Source of the DNA: Planctomycetota bacterium
GTDB lineage: Bacteria; Planctomycetota; SZUA-567; H5-PLA8
Assembly: GCA_015075375.1 (NCBI GenBank)
Contig: JABTUM010000001.1
Span: 1,607,201 to 1,671,200 of the forward strand
Reading direction: 5' to 3'
Length of the DNA stretch: 64,000 nucleotides
This document shows, piece by piece, positions 1-7,951 of this stretch (positions within the stretch are counted from its first letter, which is position 1; every line of letters begins with the position of its first letter). A program made the translations under genes and the position numbers. The notes beneath the pieces were generated by a model. That model had not been told where the DNA came from, made no database searches, and saw only the letters and a list, made by a program, of their open reading frames with translations.

Positions 1-1
1 A

Positions 2-406
2 CAGCTCGTGGCAGGGTATCGCGAGTTGGGCTTTTATACGATCAAGCATACCGACGGCAATATCATGCCTATCCTCCACGACCTTCTGGAAGCCCGGCCG
101 CATGCTTTGCATTCCCTAGACCCTCAAGGGGGAGTGGATTTGGCAGAATTGGTCCACTTGGCGTCGGATCGGGTCTGCCTGATCGGCAACGTCAATTGCG
201 CACTGCTCGACACGGGAACTGAGGAGGAATGTCTCGACTCGGTCCGGTACGCCCTTAGGCACGGTCTTCGCTCGCCCGGATATGTCTTCTCGACGAGCAA
301 TTGTATCTACACGGGCATGCGCCTCGAACGATACGAGCGAATGCTCGACGTCTGGAGACACGAGGGCATTCGGCCCGACGAGCACACGGTGGAGGAAGCC
401 TCATGA
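2..406 (+). CDS. UROD/MtaA-like protein, C-terminal part (gene enters from left edge)
   Basis: The reading frame is open from the first bases of the window, so only about 134 C-terminal residues are visible and the true start lies upstream. The segment looks like the end of a uroporphyrinogen-decarboxylase-superfamily TIM barrel: a 'HTDGN' motif near the start, then 'DPQGGVDLAEL' and a 'CLIGNVN' strand, in the order seen in UROD-like proteins of methylotrophic and aromatic-methoxy catabolism. The stop overlaps the next start as ATGA (403-406), which indicates translational coupling in a polycistronic unit. Heme synthesis is unlikely because three divergent paralogues follow directly; a role in corrinoid-dependent methyl transfer is inferred from family context. 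Substrate unknown. Confidence 0.8.
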   Translation, partial: QLVAGYRELGFYTIKHTDGNIMPILHDLLEARPHALHSLDPQGGVDLAELVHLASDRVCLIGNVNCALLDTGTEEECLDSVRYALRHGLRSPGYVFSTSNCIYTGMRLERYERMLDVWRHEGIRPDEHTVEEAS

Positions 407-1500
407 CGCCGAGAGAACGCTGGCTGGCGGTCCTGAGCGGCGAGCGCCCTGATCGCGTACCCACGGACTACTGGGCGACAGGTGAGGTGACCGAACGGCT
501 GTTTCGGGAACTGGGCTGCCCCGACGCCAGGTTGCTTTGGGCCAAGCTGGAAGTGGACAAGTCCATACACACCGGCGCCGCGCTGCGCGATCCGCGCCCG
601 GGCCGCGCTAACACCTCCGTTTGGGGAGTACAGAAGACTTCTATCGCCTACGGCGGTGGAATCGGCGTTTACCAAGAGAGTGTCTCGCATCCCTTGGGAG
701 AGGCCAGAACCGTGGAGGAGATCCGATCATACCCTTGGCCTAACCCGGCTTGGTGGGATGTCAGCGACGTGCGCAAGGCATGCGAAGACTGGCCCGATTA
801 TCCTCGAATCGGGGGAAGCTACGAGCCGTTCCTCTTGTACTGCAGCCTGCGCGGAATGGAGCAGGCGTTCGAGGATCTCGTAAGCAATCCCGAACTGGCC
901 GAAACCGCCTTGCAGATCATCTACGACATTCACGAAGACATCGTACGGCGCACATTGGACGCCGCCGGAGATCTTATTGATTTCATCTACGTCGCCGAAG
1001 ATCTGGGTAGTCAGGATTCTCTCCTGATGAGTCCCGCGGCATTTCGCCGCTTCATCAAGCCCCGCATGGCGAAGATGATCGAGTTGGTTCACAGTTACGG
1101 CGTGAAAGTATTCCATCACGACGACGGCGCCATTCGTCCTTTGTTGCCTGAATTGCTAGATCTGGGCGTGGACGTACTCAACCCCATCCAGTGGCGGTGC
1201 AAAGGAATGGCGCGGGATGGGTTGGCGCGCGACTTCGGCGAAAGGGCCGTGTTCCACGGCGCCGTGGACAACCAGGAAACGCTTCCCTTCGGAACGGAAG
1301 AGGACGTGCGACAAGAGGTGCTTGAGAATATCGAGCTGTTCTCTCCAGGCCGCGGCTATATTTGCGCTCCTTGCCACAACATTCAGCCCAATACCCCCAC
1401 GGCCAATATACTGGCGCTCTATCGCACCGTTCGGGAATACGGGACTCCGCCTCGCCGCCGCGCAACGACGACTCGCTTGGCGAAAGGAGGATCACTGTGA
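403..1500 (+). CDS. Uroporphyrinogen-decarboxylase-family protein (UROD/MtaA-like)
   Basis: This 365-residue protein has UROD-superfamily hallmarks: an N-terminal 'TPRERWLAVLSGERPDRVP' element typical of UROD-like proteins, a central 'IYVAEDLGSQ' strand, a 'FHHDDGAI' segment where MtaA-like enzymes carry metal ligands, a 'FHGAVDNQETLPFG' motif and a C-terminal 'CAPCHNIQPNTP' loop. The ATG at 403 overlaps the previous stop by four bases, and its own stop overlaps the next GTG by four (1497-1500). This fits an operon of coupled paralogues. Members of this family act as cytoplasmic corrinoid or cofactor methyltransferases; the His/Cys pattern here is consistent with a metal site but substrate cannot be read from sequence. 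A longer upstream reading to 301 is possible but overlaps the previous gene. Confidence 0.85.
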   Translation: MTPRERWLAVLSGERPDRVPTDYWATGEVTERLFRELGCPDARLLWAKLEVDKSIHTGAALRDPRPGRANTSVWGVQKTSIAYGGGIGVYQESVSHPLGEARTVEEIRSYPWPNPAWWDVSDVRKACEDWPDYPRIGGSYEPFLLYCSLRGMEQAFEDLVSNPELAETALQIIYDIHEDIVRRTLDAAGDLIDFIYVAEDLGSQDSLLMSPAAFRRFIKPRMAKMIELVHSYGVKVFHHDDGAIRPLLPELLDLGVDVLNPIQWRCKGMARDGLARDFGERAVFHGAVDNQETLPFGTEEDVRQEVLENIELFSPGRGYICAPCHNIQPNTPTANILALYRTVREYGTPPRRRATTTRLAKGGSL

Positions 1501-2546
1501 CCGGGCGAGAACGCATTCTGGCGACCTTGGACGGTAGACCGGTAGACCGGCTGCCCTTCATGCCGATCTCCATGACATTCGCCGCCAAACATGCTGGAAT
1601 TCCGTATCTGTCCTACGCGACGGATTATCGCGCGCTGGTGGAAGGGCAACTGCGCTTCGCCGAATCCTTCGAAGTGGACTACGTCAACACGATGTCGGAT
1701 CCCGCGGGCGAGGCGGCGGACTGCGGCGCACAGGTCCGGTTCTTCCCCGACCAGCCGCCGGCTCTGGACGAGTCGTGCGCGCTATTGTCCGACAAAGGCA
1801 ATCTGTCCCGTCTTCGCGTTCCCGAACCCGACCAGGGCCCGCGCATGCGCAACCGGCTCCATGCATTGGAACTCTACCGTAGCAAGGTGGGGCGGGAGAA
1901 ATTGATCGAAGGATGGATCGAAGGCCCCATCGCGCAGGCCGCCGACCTGCGCGGACTCAATTCCATCATGTTGGATTTTTACGACGATCTCGGCTTCATC
2001 GCGGATTTGTTCGAGTTCGTGCTGGACCTAGAGCTTCGTTTCGCGCGCGCGCAGATTCTTGCCGGCGCCGAAATGATCGGTATCGGCGACGCAGCGGCTT
2101 CTCTGGTCGGCCTCCGCACGTACGCTGAATTTATTTGGCCTTACGAGAAAAGAATGGTGGACGCGATCAAGGCCATGGGCGCTCGGGTGCGCCTGCATGT
2201 TTGTGGCGCGACACGTTCGCTGCTTAAGCGTTTCGGTGCGTTGGGGTGCGATGTCGTGGATCTGGACTCGCTGTCACCCATGAACGAAGCTCGCAAAGCC
2301 ATGGGTCCCGGGCAGGTCTTGCTCGGCAACATTGACCCTGTACGTACGTTGTTTCATGGAGATCCCGCGGGTATCGAACGGGCCGTCGAAGCTTGCCACC
2401 GCGAAGCAGGATCCCGTTACATCGTAAGCGCGGGATGTGAAGTGCCTCGGGATACGCCGGTCGAGAACCTGCGAGTGATGCAACGGTACGCCCGAGAACA
2501 TAAAGCAGACGAGCACTCTGGGCCCCTGAAAGCTGACGATCCTTAG
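1497..2546 (+). CDS. UROD/MtaA-like methyltransferase with HxC...C zinc motif
   Basis: This 349-residue protein starts at a GTG preceded by a strong AAAGGAGG site (about 1483-1490). It begins 'TGRERILATLDGRPVDRLP', the standard N terminus of MtaA/CmuA-like proteins. The best functional evidence is 'RLHVCGATRSLL' about two-thirds along, followed some 70 residues later by 'SAGCEVPRDTPVEN'. Together they supply the His-x-Cys and distal Cys zinc ligands of methylcobamide:thiol methyltransferases. Of the four paralogues this one looks most like a true methyl-transfer enzyme. It is coupled to the gene before it through a GTGA overlap. Acceptor (coenzyme M, tetrahydrofolate or another thiol) is not predictable. 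No corrinoid-binding partner is visible inside the window. Confidence 0.85.
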   Translation: MTGRERILATLDGRPVDRLPFMPISMTFAAKHAGIPYLSYATDYRALVEGQLRFAESFEVDYVNTMSDPAGEAADCGAQVRFFPDQPPALDESCALLSDKGNLSRLRVPEPDQGPRMRNRLHALELYRSKVGREKLIEGWIEGPIAQAADLRGLNSIMLDFYDDLGFIADLFEFVLDLELRFARAQILAGAEMIGIGDAAASLVGLRTYAEFIWPYEKRMVDAIKAMGARVRLHVCGATRSLLKRFGALGCDVVDLDSLSPMNEARKAMGPGQVLLGNIDPVRTLFHGDPAGIERAVEACHREAGSRYIVSAGCEVPRDTPVENLRVMQRYAREHKADEHSGPLKADDP

Positions 2547-2569
2547 ATCTTAGCCTTCAAGACGGAGTT

Positions 2570-2589
2570 TTCGGCACACAAGTGCCGAA
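2570..2589 (+). other. Perfect 8-bp stem-loop between coupled UROD-like genes
   Basis: TTCGGCAC, a four-base loop ACAA, and GTGCCGAA form a perfect hairpin in the 62-bp gap between two UROD-like genes, ending three bases before the Shine-Dalgarno region of the downstream gene. No T-run follows on either strand, so it does not read as an intrinsic terminator. An RNA stability or processing element within the operon mRNA is a plausible reading. Confidence 0.45.
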
Positions 2590-2608
2590 TAGAGGAAAGG
2601 ATCCACTC

Positions 2609-3763
2609 ATGACTACTACGGCGTGCGCGAAACCCATGGAATTACAAGGTCCCCACGGTATCCCTCGCAAAGGCACCCTGGACTCACGGGAACGCTGGCG
2701 CCGGTTCTGGAAGGGTGCCCCGGTGGATCATCTGCCCGATTACGAATTCGGCTGGTGGGAAGAGAATTTCGACGTCTGGCAGGATCAAGGACTGCCTTGC
2801 TGGGTGGACTCCATTGCCAAAGGCGAACTGTATTTCGGCCTAGAGCAACGGCTCTGCTTTCCGGCAAACGTTGGCATGCGACCTGGATTTCAGCCACAAG
2901 TCATCGAAGAGCGCGAGAAGACCAGAGTTGTCCTAGATGGCAGCGGCGTACTTTGCGAGATTCCCAAGGACGGCCATTCGACGATTCCGCATTACCTCAA
3001 GTTTCCCGTCGAAACGCAGGAAGACTGGAACTCTTTCAAGACGCGACTCGATCCACAGGACCCTTTTCGCATGCCCGATCGGATGGACGAATGCGTGCGC
3101 CGATTCAGGCGCCGCGACTATGCGCTGGGCGTCAACGTGGGCAGTCTATTCGGGTGGATCAGAAACTGGATGGGCTTCGAGAATGCCTGTATGGCCGTGA
3201 AGGACGATCCCGGCCTAATCGAGGACATGTTGGAGCATATCACTGTGCTTGTGTGCTCGGTCATGGAAAGGGTGCTCCCCTTGCTGGAATTCGATTTCGC
3301 GCACTTCTGGGAGGATATGTGCTTCAACGACGGTCCCATGATATCGCCCTCCGATTTTAGGAGCATGATGGTGCCGCGCTATCGGAGGATCACGAGTTTG
3401 TTGCGCAAGTACGGTGTGGATGTCGTGCTGGTGGATTGCGATGGCGACATAAACATGCTTGCGCCTATGTGGCTTGAAGTCGGCGTGAATGTGATGTTTC
3501 CCTTGGAAGTTCACGCGGGAAGCGACCCCGTCGCGCTTAGAAAGCGATTTGGCAAGGACATTCTCCTTTGCGGAGGTGTGGACAAAATGCAGCTACTCAA
3601 AGGAAAGAGAGCCATTGCCGCCGAACTGGATCGTCTGCAGCCCCTGGTCGAACAAGGCGGCTTCCTTCCGCACGTGGATCACCGCTGCCCACCGGATGTT
3701 CGACTAGTGGATTATGTCTATTACCTCGAGGAAAAGCGCAAGCGTTTCGGAATTCCGCTTTGA
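2609..3763 (+). CDS. UROD-superfamily protein, fourth tandem copy
   Basis: A 384-residue protein. I chose the ATG at 2609, which follows GAGGAAAGG by eight bases; a GTG at 2582 lies inside the stem-loop and is less likely. It has the UROD fold signature 'SRERWRRFWKGAPVDHLP', a 'FAHFWEDMCFNDGPMISP' segment, a 'VDVVLVDCDGDINML' strand and a C-terminal 'PHVDHRCPPDVRLVDYV'. The His/Cys of this last loop match the position of the distal metal ligand in relatives. It is the most divergent of the four and may act on a different substrate or be a non-catalytic partner. It sits 62 bp after its neighbour, so it is probably still in the same operon. Confidence 0.85.
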   Translation: MTTTACAKPMELQGPHGIPRKGTLDSRERWRRFWKGAPVDHLPDYEFGWWEENFDVWQDQGLPCWVDSIAKGELYFGLEQRLCFPANVGMRPGFQPQVIEEREKTRVVLDGSGVLCEIPKDGHSTIPHYLKFPVETQEDWNSFKTRLDPQDPFRMPDRMDECVRRFRRRDYALGVNVGSLFGWIRNWMGFENACMAVKDDPGLIEDMLEHITVLVCSVMERVLPLLEFDFAHFWEDMCFNDGPMISPSDFRSMMVPRYRRITSLLRKYGVDVVLVDCDGDINMLAPMWLEVGVNVMFPLEVHAGSDPVALRKRFGKDILLCGGVDKMQLLKGKRAIAAELDRLQPLVEQGGFLPHVDHRCPPDVRLVDYVYYLEEKRKRFGIPL

Positions 3764-3781
3764 AAGCGAAGTCCGCCGAGT

Positions 3782-4717
3782 ATGGCGAAAAGTGAGGCAT
3801 TCGGATTCCAAGGCATGATACACCCATTTCTTCGATTGCGAATCAAGCACGTGTATGCACCTTCGGAGGCTGCAGATGGCGCTCGAATTCTCGTGGATCG
3901 TCACTGGCCGCGCGGAATGAGCAAGACGTGCCGGGGTGTGGAAGCGTGGTCGAAGGAAGTTGCGCCGAGCGATGCGCTTCGTCTCTGGTTTAGAAATGCG
4001 CCGACACGTTGGCGAAAATTTCGGCGGCGATACTTCGCCGAGCTGGATGCCAAGCCGTCCCAATGGCGCCCGCTGCTCGATCGGGCGCGCCAAGGCGCCG
4101 TATCTCTTCTCTTTGAGGAGATAGATCCCAAGCGAAATAGCGCCGAGGCTTTGCGGCAATACTTGAATAAGATTGCGCGTGGCGAGTTCCGCCTTTTTGC
4201 TAACGGAGATGACACTGGATTCCTCGTACTTGATCGCATACACAGCGCATTAGACGTCCTTTTTCAACGGCATCAGAAGGCTTTGGTCACGCATCGGTAT
4301 GCACATGCACAAGAACTGCTAGACCAATTCAAGGCCGGGCTTCGCGCTCATATGAGGCATGAGGAGCATTGGCTTCTTCCGCTATATGACGCAAGGCAAG
4401 ACCGAAAGAACGCGCCGAGAGGGTTCGGCTCTGAAATTTTTGCCCTGGAGCACAAGAAGATGCTGAATTTACTCGCGGGCCTCAAGGCCAGGATGCGCGG
4501 TCTTGTGGCGGGCCGCACCCGGTCACCCCGTGAAGTCATCGAACTTCTCGACGAGGAGTGCACCTTCAAACACCTCACCCAGCATCACAACGCACGAGAG
4601 CATAGCATCCTGTATCCCAGTCTTGATCGCCTCGTTTCGCAAGAGGAGCGCGTGAAGCTGCTGGCACGGTGCTTTGCTTTTCCATCCGCATGGAGCGGCA
4701 GCCGAGGACGAAAGTAG
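3782..4717 (+). CDS. DUF488-hemerythrin fusion protein
   Basis: This 311-residue protein combines two families that are normally separate. Residues about 20-135 match DUF488 (YeaO-like): 'IKHVYAPSEAADGARILVDRHWPRG' is near-diagnostic. Residues about 145-290 are a four-helix hemerythrin-like domain with ligand-type histidines and acids at the expected spacing: 'DRIHSALDVL', 'HMRHEEHWLLPLYD', 'ALEHKKM' and 'HHNAREHSILYPSLD'. Hemerythrin-like domains bind a di-iron centre and sense or carry O2, NO or iron; DUF488 function is poorly defined. It follows the UROD-like operon by 18 bp. An ATG at 3815 would remove 11 residues and cannot be excluded, since neither start has a strong ribosome site. A redox or metal-stress role is inference. 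Confidence 0.8.
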   Translation: MAKSEAFGFQGMIHPFLRLRIKHVYAPSEAADGARILVDRHWPRGMSKTCRGVEAWSKEVAPSDALRLWFRNAPTRWRKFRRRYFAELDAKPSQWRPLLDRARQGAVSLLFEEIDPKRNSAEALRQYLNKIARGEFRLFANGDDTGFLVLDRIHSALDVLFQRHQKALVTHRYAHAQELLDQFKAGLRAHMRHEEHWLLPLYDARQDRKNAPRGFGSEIFALEHKKMLNLLAGLKARMRGLVAGRTRSPREVIELLDEECTFKHLTQHHNAREHSILYPSLDRLVSQEERVKLLARCFAFPSAWSGSRGRK

Positions 4718-4784
4718 CGGGGTACGGGATTGTGGAGAGTAGAAGGCTCGGGGTGAGTGGTTGCCGGCCCAAGCTAGGCGGACT

Positions 4785-6587
4785 TCATGCGGATGGCGCT
4801 TCGACTTCGTAACTTGGATCACAGGCCAATTGAACACGAAGCTTACTCAAGCCTTCTAGGAATCCGGCGGGCAAGTGGCCGTCCACACCCTCCGACAGTC
4901 CCTTGTAGTACTCGATACCGACCGCGAGGTTCTTCTTGAAGCTTGTCAAATATTCGCTTGAGTGTGCGGAAACGCCTAAAGCCAGATTTTTTAGCTCCAA
5001 GGCAAGGTAATCCATATAGAGCGCCAACTCATTGAGAAACATATGCGGTCGGCGACCCTCCTCGAATAGTGAGGTTCGCCCGTAGATATGGTCTACCATT
5101 TCTTTCAAACTAGCGGGACGAGTGAAAAAAGCGATATTGGGTCCGGGGCAAACGGCAGCGGCCTGTCCTTTTTCGACCTCGAGTTTATTTCGCACACCGC
5201 CGCTCAACTCATGGCAAATGCATGCCTTTTCGATAACTTTCCGTTCCAACTCCATTCGAATCTCAGGTGACAGTTCTTGCGCCCGTAATGTCTTCAGCTT
5301 TCGACTTTGAAAGGCGTGAGAAGCGGTGCAGAGTGGAACTCCGAATTCCTGGTTGAGCGCTAGGAACCCTTTCGGACACGGGCTGCCAGGCCTTCCAGCA
5401 TGGATTCTGCCTTGCCGCTGCATCTCGCTGGTAGAGGTGGTCAGAGTCCAATAGGGAACACCAAGCGGGGAGCTATCGCTCAGTCGCACGTCTTGCGACC
5501 CAGCCTCGGACAGTTTTCGTAGTGTCTCGTCGTCTACGTGGGTCGCCTCTGGAACGAGAAGAAAGGGCGTGCCCCATCCCGTGCTATGTGCACCGTACAC
5601 GCAGCGCAGCAAACGGTCCTCTTGATGCGTTCCGATCCCGCCTTGTACGGTCAAGCGAATGCTTGGAAGATCGTGGGTATACGGAATATGGCTCTCTTTC
5701 CAAACCTTGGCGCAGGCATCGAACTGCCGCGTGCGCAAATCCTCTAATCCCGACTTGAATTCCTCCAGAATGGGTCCCAGCAGGACTCCTTGCGTCGGGA
5801 AGGCGTGACCTCCACAGTTAAGGCCAGATTCTACGCGATACTCGCTGACCCATAGCCCGCGCTTGGCTAGGTATCGGCTTTGGATTTCCGCGGAACGGTA
5901 ATCACTGACCTTCAGGACCAACTGCTTTCGAAACAGTCCGTCCGCGTCCGGAAAGAAGTCGGAAAACGAAGCGGCGTAAGCAAAAAGACGCGTGTTGATG
6001 CCTGCGGAAAGCACCAAGGCGCCTGAAAGCGTAGAGCGGGCGAACCCTCGCAAAGCAGCCATAGCATCCGACATTTCCGGATCTTGCGAGTCGCATCGGT
6101 TGCGGTCCAACTTGGTCATGATGTTTGCTTCGATACGACCCGGACTGATGTGCCGGCGCAATTCGTGCTGGATCTTGTGAGCATTTTCGGCGGAGGCCGC
6201 TCGCATGAGCTCATAGTCGCGCTTCGAAAGACAATCCGGAAGCATGTCGAAGTAGCGGGCAAGATCACTTCCCTCTTCGAAGGATTCTGCCCTTAGTTTT
6301 TCTATCTGTTTTTCCACCAATCGTGCGACCAAGTCGAGATAGGCCGTGATTCTTCTTGCTCGAGCATCACACTCAGACGCACCAATGGGGACGTAGTGCT
6401 CACCCGTTCGCCTAGCATGAAAAGCACGCATCTGCTCAATGAGAGCGTCGTCTACGAGGGAAATGGCGGAAGAAATGCCAAACCGAGCTACTCTAAGTGG
6501 GGTGTCTATAGTGAATCCCGTCCCCATGACCGGAATATGAAATGAGTGTAGGCTGTTCGGTTGAGTGCCCTGAGTAGTCTGAGGCAT
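4785..6587 (-). CDS. Large conserved protein of unknown function
   Basis: A 600-residue protein taken from the ATG at 6587; a TTG at 6641 would add 18 residues that look non-conserved. The N terminus 'FHIPVMGTGFTIDTPLRVAR' and the segments 'VSEYRVESGLNCGGHAFPTQ' and 'GLGTHQEDRLLR'-like 'GGIGTHQEDRLLR' have the feel of a TIM-barrel flavin or oxidoreductase core. I recall closely similar proteins annotated only as hypothetical in Bacteroidetes; this is memory, not a search. Cysteines are numerous in the C-terminal third. There is no signal peptide or membrane segment, so it is probably cytoplasmic. It is transcribed convergently with the DUF488-hemerythrin gene (67 bp apart). Function cannot be assigned. 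Confidence 0.75.
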   Translation of the reverse strand: MPQTTQGTQPNSLHSFHIPVMGTGFTIDTPLRVARFGISSAISLVDDALIEQMRAFHARRTGEHYVPIGASECDARARRITAYLDLVARLVEKQIEKLRAESFEEGSDLARYFDMLPDCLSKRDYELMRAASAENAHKIQHELRRHISPGRIEANIMTKLDRNRCDSQDPEMSDAMAALRGFARSTLSGALVLSAGINTRLFAYAASFSDFFPDADGLFRKQLVLKVSDYRSAEIQSRYLAKRGLWVSEYRVESGLNCGGHAFPTQGVLLGPILEEFKSGLEDLRTRQFDACAKVWKESHIPYTHDLPSIRLTVQGGIGTHQEDRLLRCVYGAHSTGWGTPFLLVPEATHVDDETLRKLSEAGSQDVRLSDSSPLGVPYWTLTTSTSEMQRQGRIHAGRPGSPCPKGFLALNQEFGVPLCTASHAFQSRKLKTLRAQELSPEIRMELERKVIEKACICHELSGGVRNKLEVEKGQAAAVCPGPNIAFFTRPASLKEMVDHIYGRTSLFEEGRRPHMFLNELALYMDYLALELKNLALGVSAHSSEYLTSFKKNLAVGIEYYKGLSEGVDGHLPAGFLEGLSKLRVQLACDPSYEVEAPSA

Positions 6588-6902
6588 GTGTATGATCTCG
6601 GTGATTTCAATCGTTTGCCAAGGGCTACCAGGACCTTCCAAAAGATTAGCACTACATATACGGACATCAAGCTATTTTTATAGCCATATGGCGCGGGCGT
6701 TCTGTTCCATTATTCAGCCGACCCTCAAGCCGCTCTCCGGCAGTAGAACTTGAGCAACCCACCAAGCCGCTTTTCACATTTGATCCGCACCACTCTTCCC
6801 TGCATCTCCATCGGCGGCTCAATCAACCCGTCACTTCTCGATCTCTGATCGCATTTTCCGGCCCTATCTTACCGAATTGCCGTCGCAGTTCGCCTTTCGC
6901 CC

Positions 6903-6998
6903 ATGTTCACCCGCGCCCTGCTGCGCGCCCTGCGCAACGACCTGCCCATGGAAGCCACCGAATCCGCCTTCAGATCGATGTTGGGTTCGGGGATGTGA
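6903..6998 (+). pseudogene. Possible fragment of a transposon-borne CHC2 zinc-finger protein
   Basis: A 31-codon frame begins 'MFTRALLRALRNDLPMEAT', which resembles the N terminus of small CHC2 zinc-finger proteins carried by some IS21-like elements. The similarity stops abruptly after codon 19 and the frame ends at 6998, so the Cys-His zinc finger itself is absent. There is no ribosome site. It sits in a stretch that also carries an IS66-type end scar, which supports a mobile-DNA remnant. The family match is from memory and short. Confidence 0.3.
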
Positions 6999-7278
6999 AA
7001 GGCGGTCGAAAACTGCGGTACCCAACCAGCGGCTTCCCTTCCAACTCCGGCCCTGGCGTTAACGCTTCTTCCAGGACCGCTTCGGGATCCTCGTCGGGCA
7101 GCGGACTGTGCTCCTCCGCCCACTCGTAGTCTTCGGACTCGGCGTCCGGATCCACGTCTTCCGCTTCGTCCGGCAGCCCTTCTTCGACCGACCCCGGCAA
7201 GGTCTCTTCATACACCTCGCCCGAAGCATTGGGCTCTTCAGCCTCCGTCGCCAACCCTTCTCCATACGTCCCGTCCAT
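6970..7278 (-). CDS. Small very acidic open reading frame, doubtful gene
   Basis: This 102-codon frame has an ATG at 7278 with a good AAGGGAGGA site four bases upstream. The translation is strikingly acidic and proline-rich, with many Glu/Asp in the first 80 residues, and ends in a short basic/aromatic tail. No domain is recognised. It lies in decayed DNA between the unknown protein and an IS66-type scar and partly overlaps the possible CHC2 fragment on the other strand. The ribosome site argues for translation; the surroundings argue for a relic. It could be the 5' part of a longer broken gene. Confidence 0.3.
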   Translation of the reverse strand: MDGTYGEGLATEAEEPNASGEVYEETLPGSVEEGLPDEAEDVDPDAESEDYEWAEEHSPLPDEDPEAVLEEALTPGPELEGKPLVGYRSFRPPFTSPNPTSI

Positions 7279-7720
7279 ACGTCCTCCCTTCTGGTGGCTT
7301 CGCCACCGGCTGGGAGGAGGGAATTACTCCACTATTTTAGCGCACACGACGGCCAAACATTACGGCGAGGAGGACAGCGACGCGCGGAAGCTGCGCCTCG
7401 CCTGCCCCTGCGCCCCCCGCCGCACTTTTCAACCGCCCTTCACAACTTGGTGCCCGCTGAATTGCGCATCATCAGAACTTCGTCGAGATAGGTCCCATTT
7501 ACACCGGTACTCCCCGGAAAAGACGACGTGGCATCTTCCGCGAGGGAGTATCGGGCAGCCCGCTCCAGGGGCAAACGCGCCCATGCCGGGCTGGCGTGGG
7601 GGCGCTCGGCTTGCGATGCCGTGGCTGAAGGGGCCAGCATGACCATGGGGAACAGCATACCGCCCGTTGCCGGGGCGTCACGGGGGAAGATGGAGCTTGT
7701 TTCAAGGTAGGGCACGCTCG
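7279..7720. other. Gene-poor stretch upstream of the IS66 scar
   Basis: I see no supported gene here. A minus-strand frame at 7440-7715 begins with a hydrophobic start but has no ribosome site and no recognisable family. Frames on both strands look like relics. The stretch probably belongs to the same decayed insertion as the end sequence that follows. Confidence 0.4.
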
Positions 7721-7819
7721 ACCCGCTTGCCCGAATCCATCGCCCGCTACCCGATACGTTCGCAAACCAGGGGCGCAGACTACTTCACGATTACAACTCG
7801 GGAAGACGGGATAAACGAA
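7721..7819. repeat. Solitary IS66-type right-end copy (scar)
   Basis: These 99 bases are nearly identical to 16449-16544, the inner right end of the IS66-family element further along. Shared text includes 'gcaaaccaggggcgcagact' and 'acttcacgattacaact', followed by a 'gataaacgaa' terminus. The last bases of the inverted repeat (cggtccc) are missing here and replaced by 'taaggcc'. No matching left end is visible nearby, so this is the relic of a second copy. Confidence 0.75.
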
Positions 7820-7951
7820 TAAGGCCTCTTAAACCTCGACCATCCAACCTGACTATGGCCTCATAGCGAGCGATTCTGACCGGCCCGACAACCACTCAAC
7901 TCCCTAGGACATCGACTGCTTACGCCACATGAACATTATTGACACATACGA

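Noticed and set aside
7440..7715. 91-codon minus-strand frame
   Set aside because: No ribosome site and no recognisable family; lies in relic DNA.
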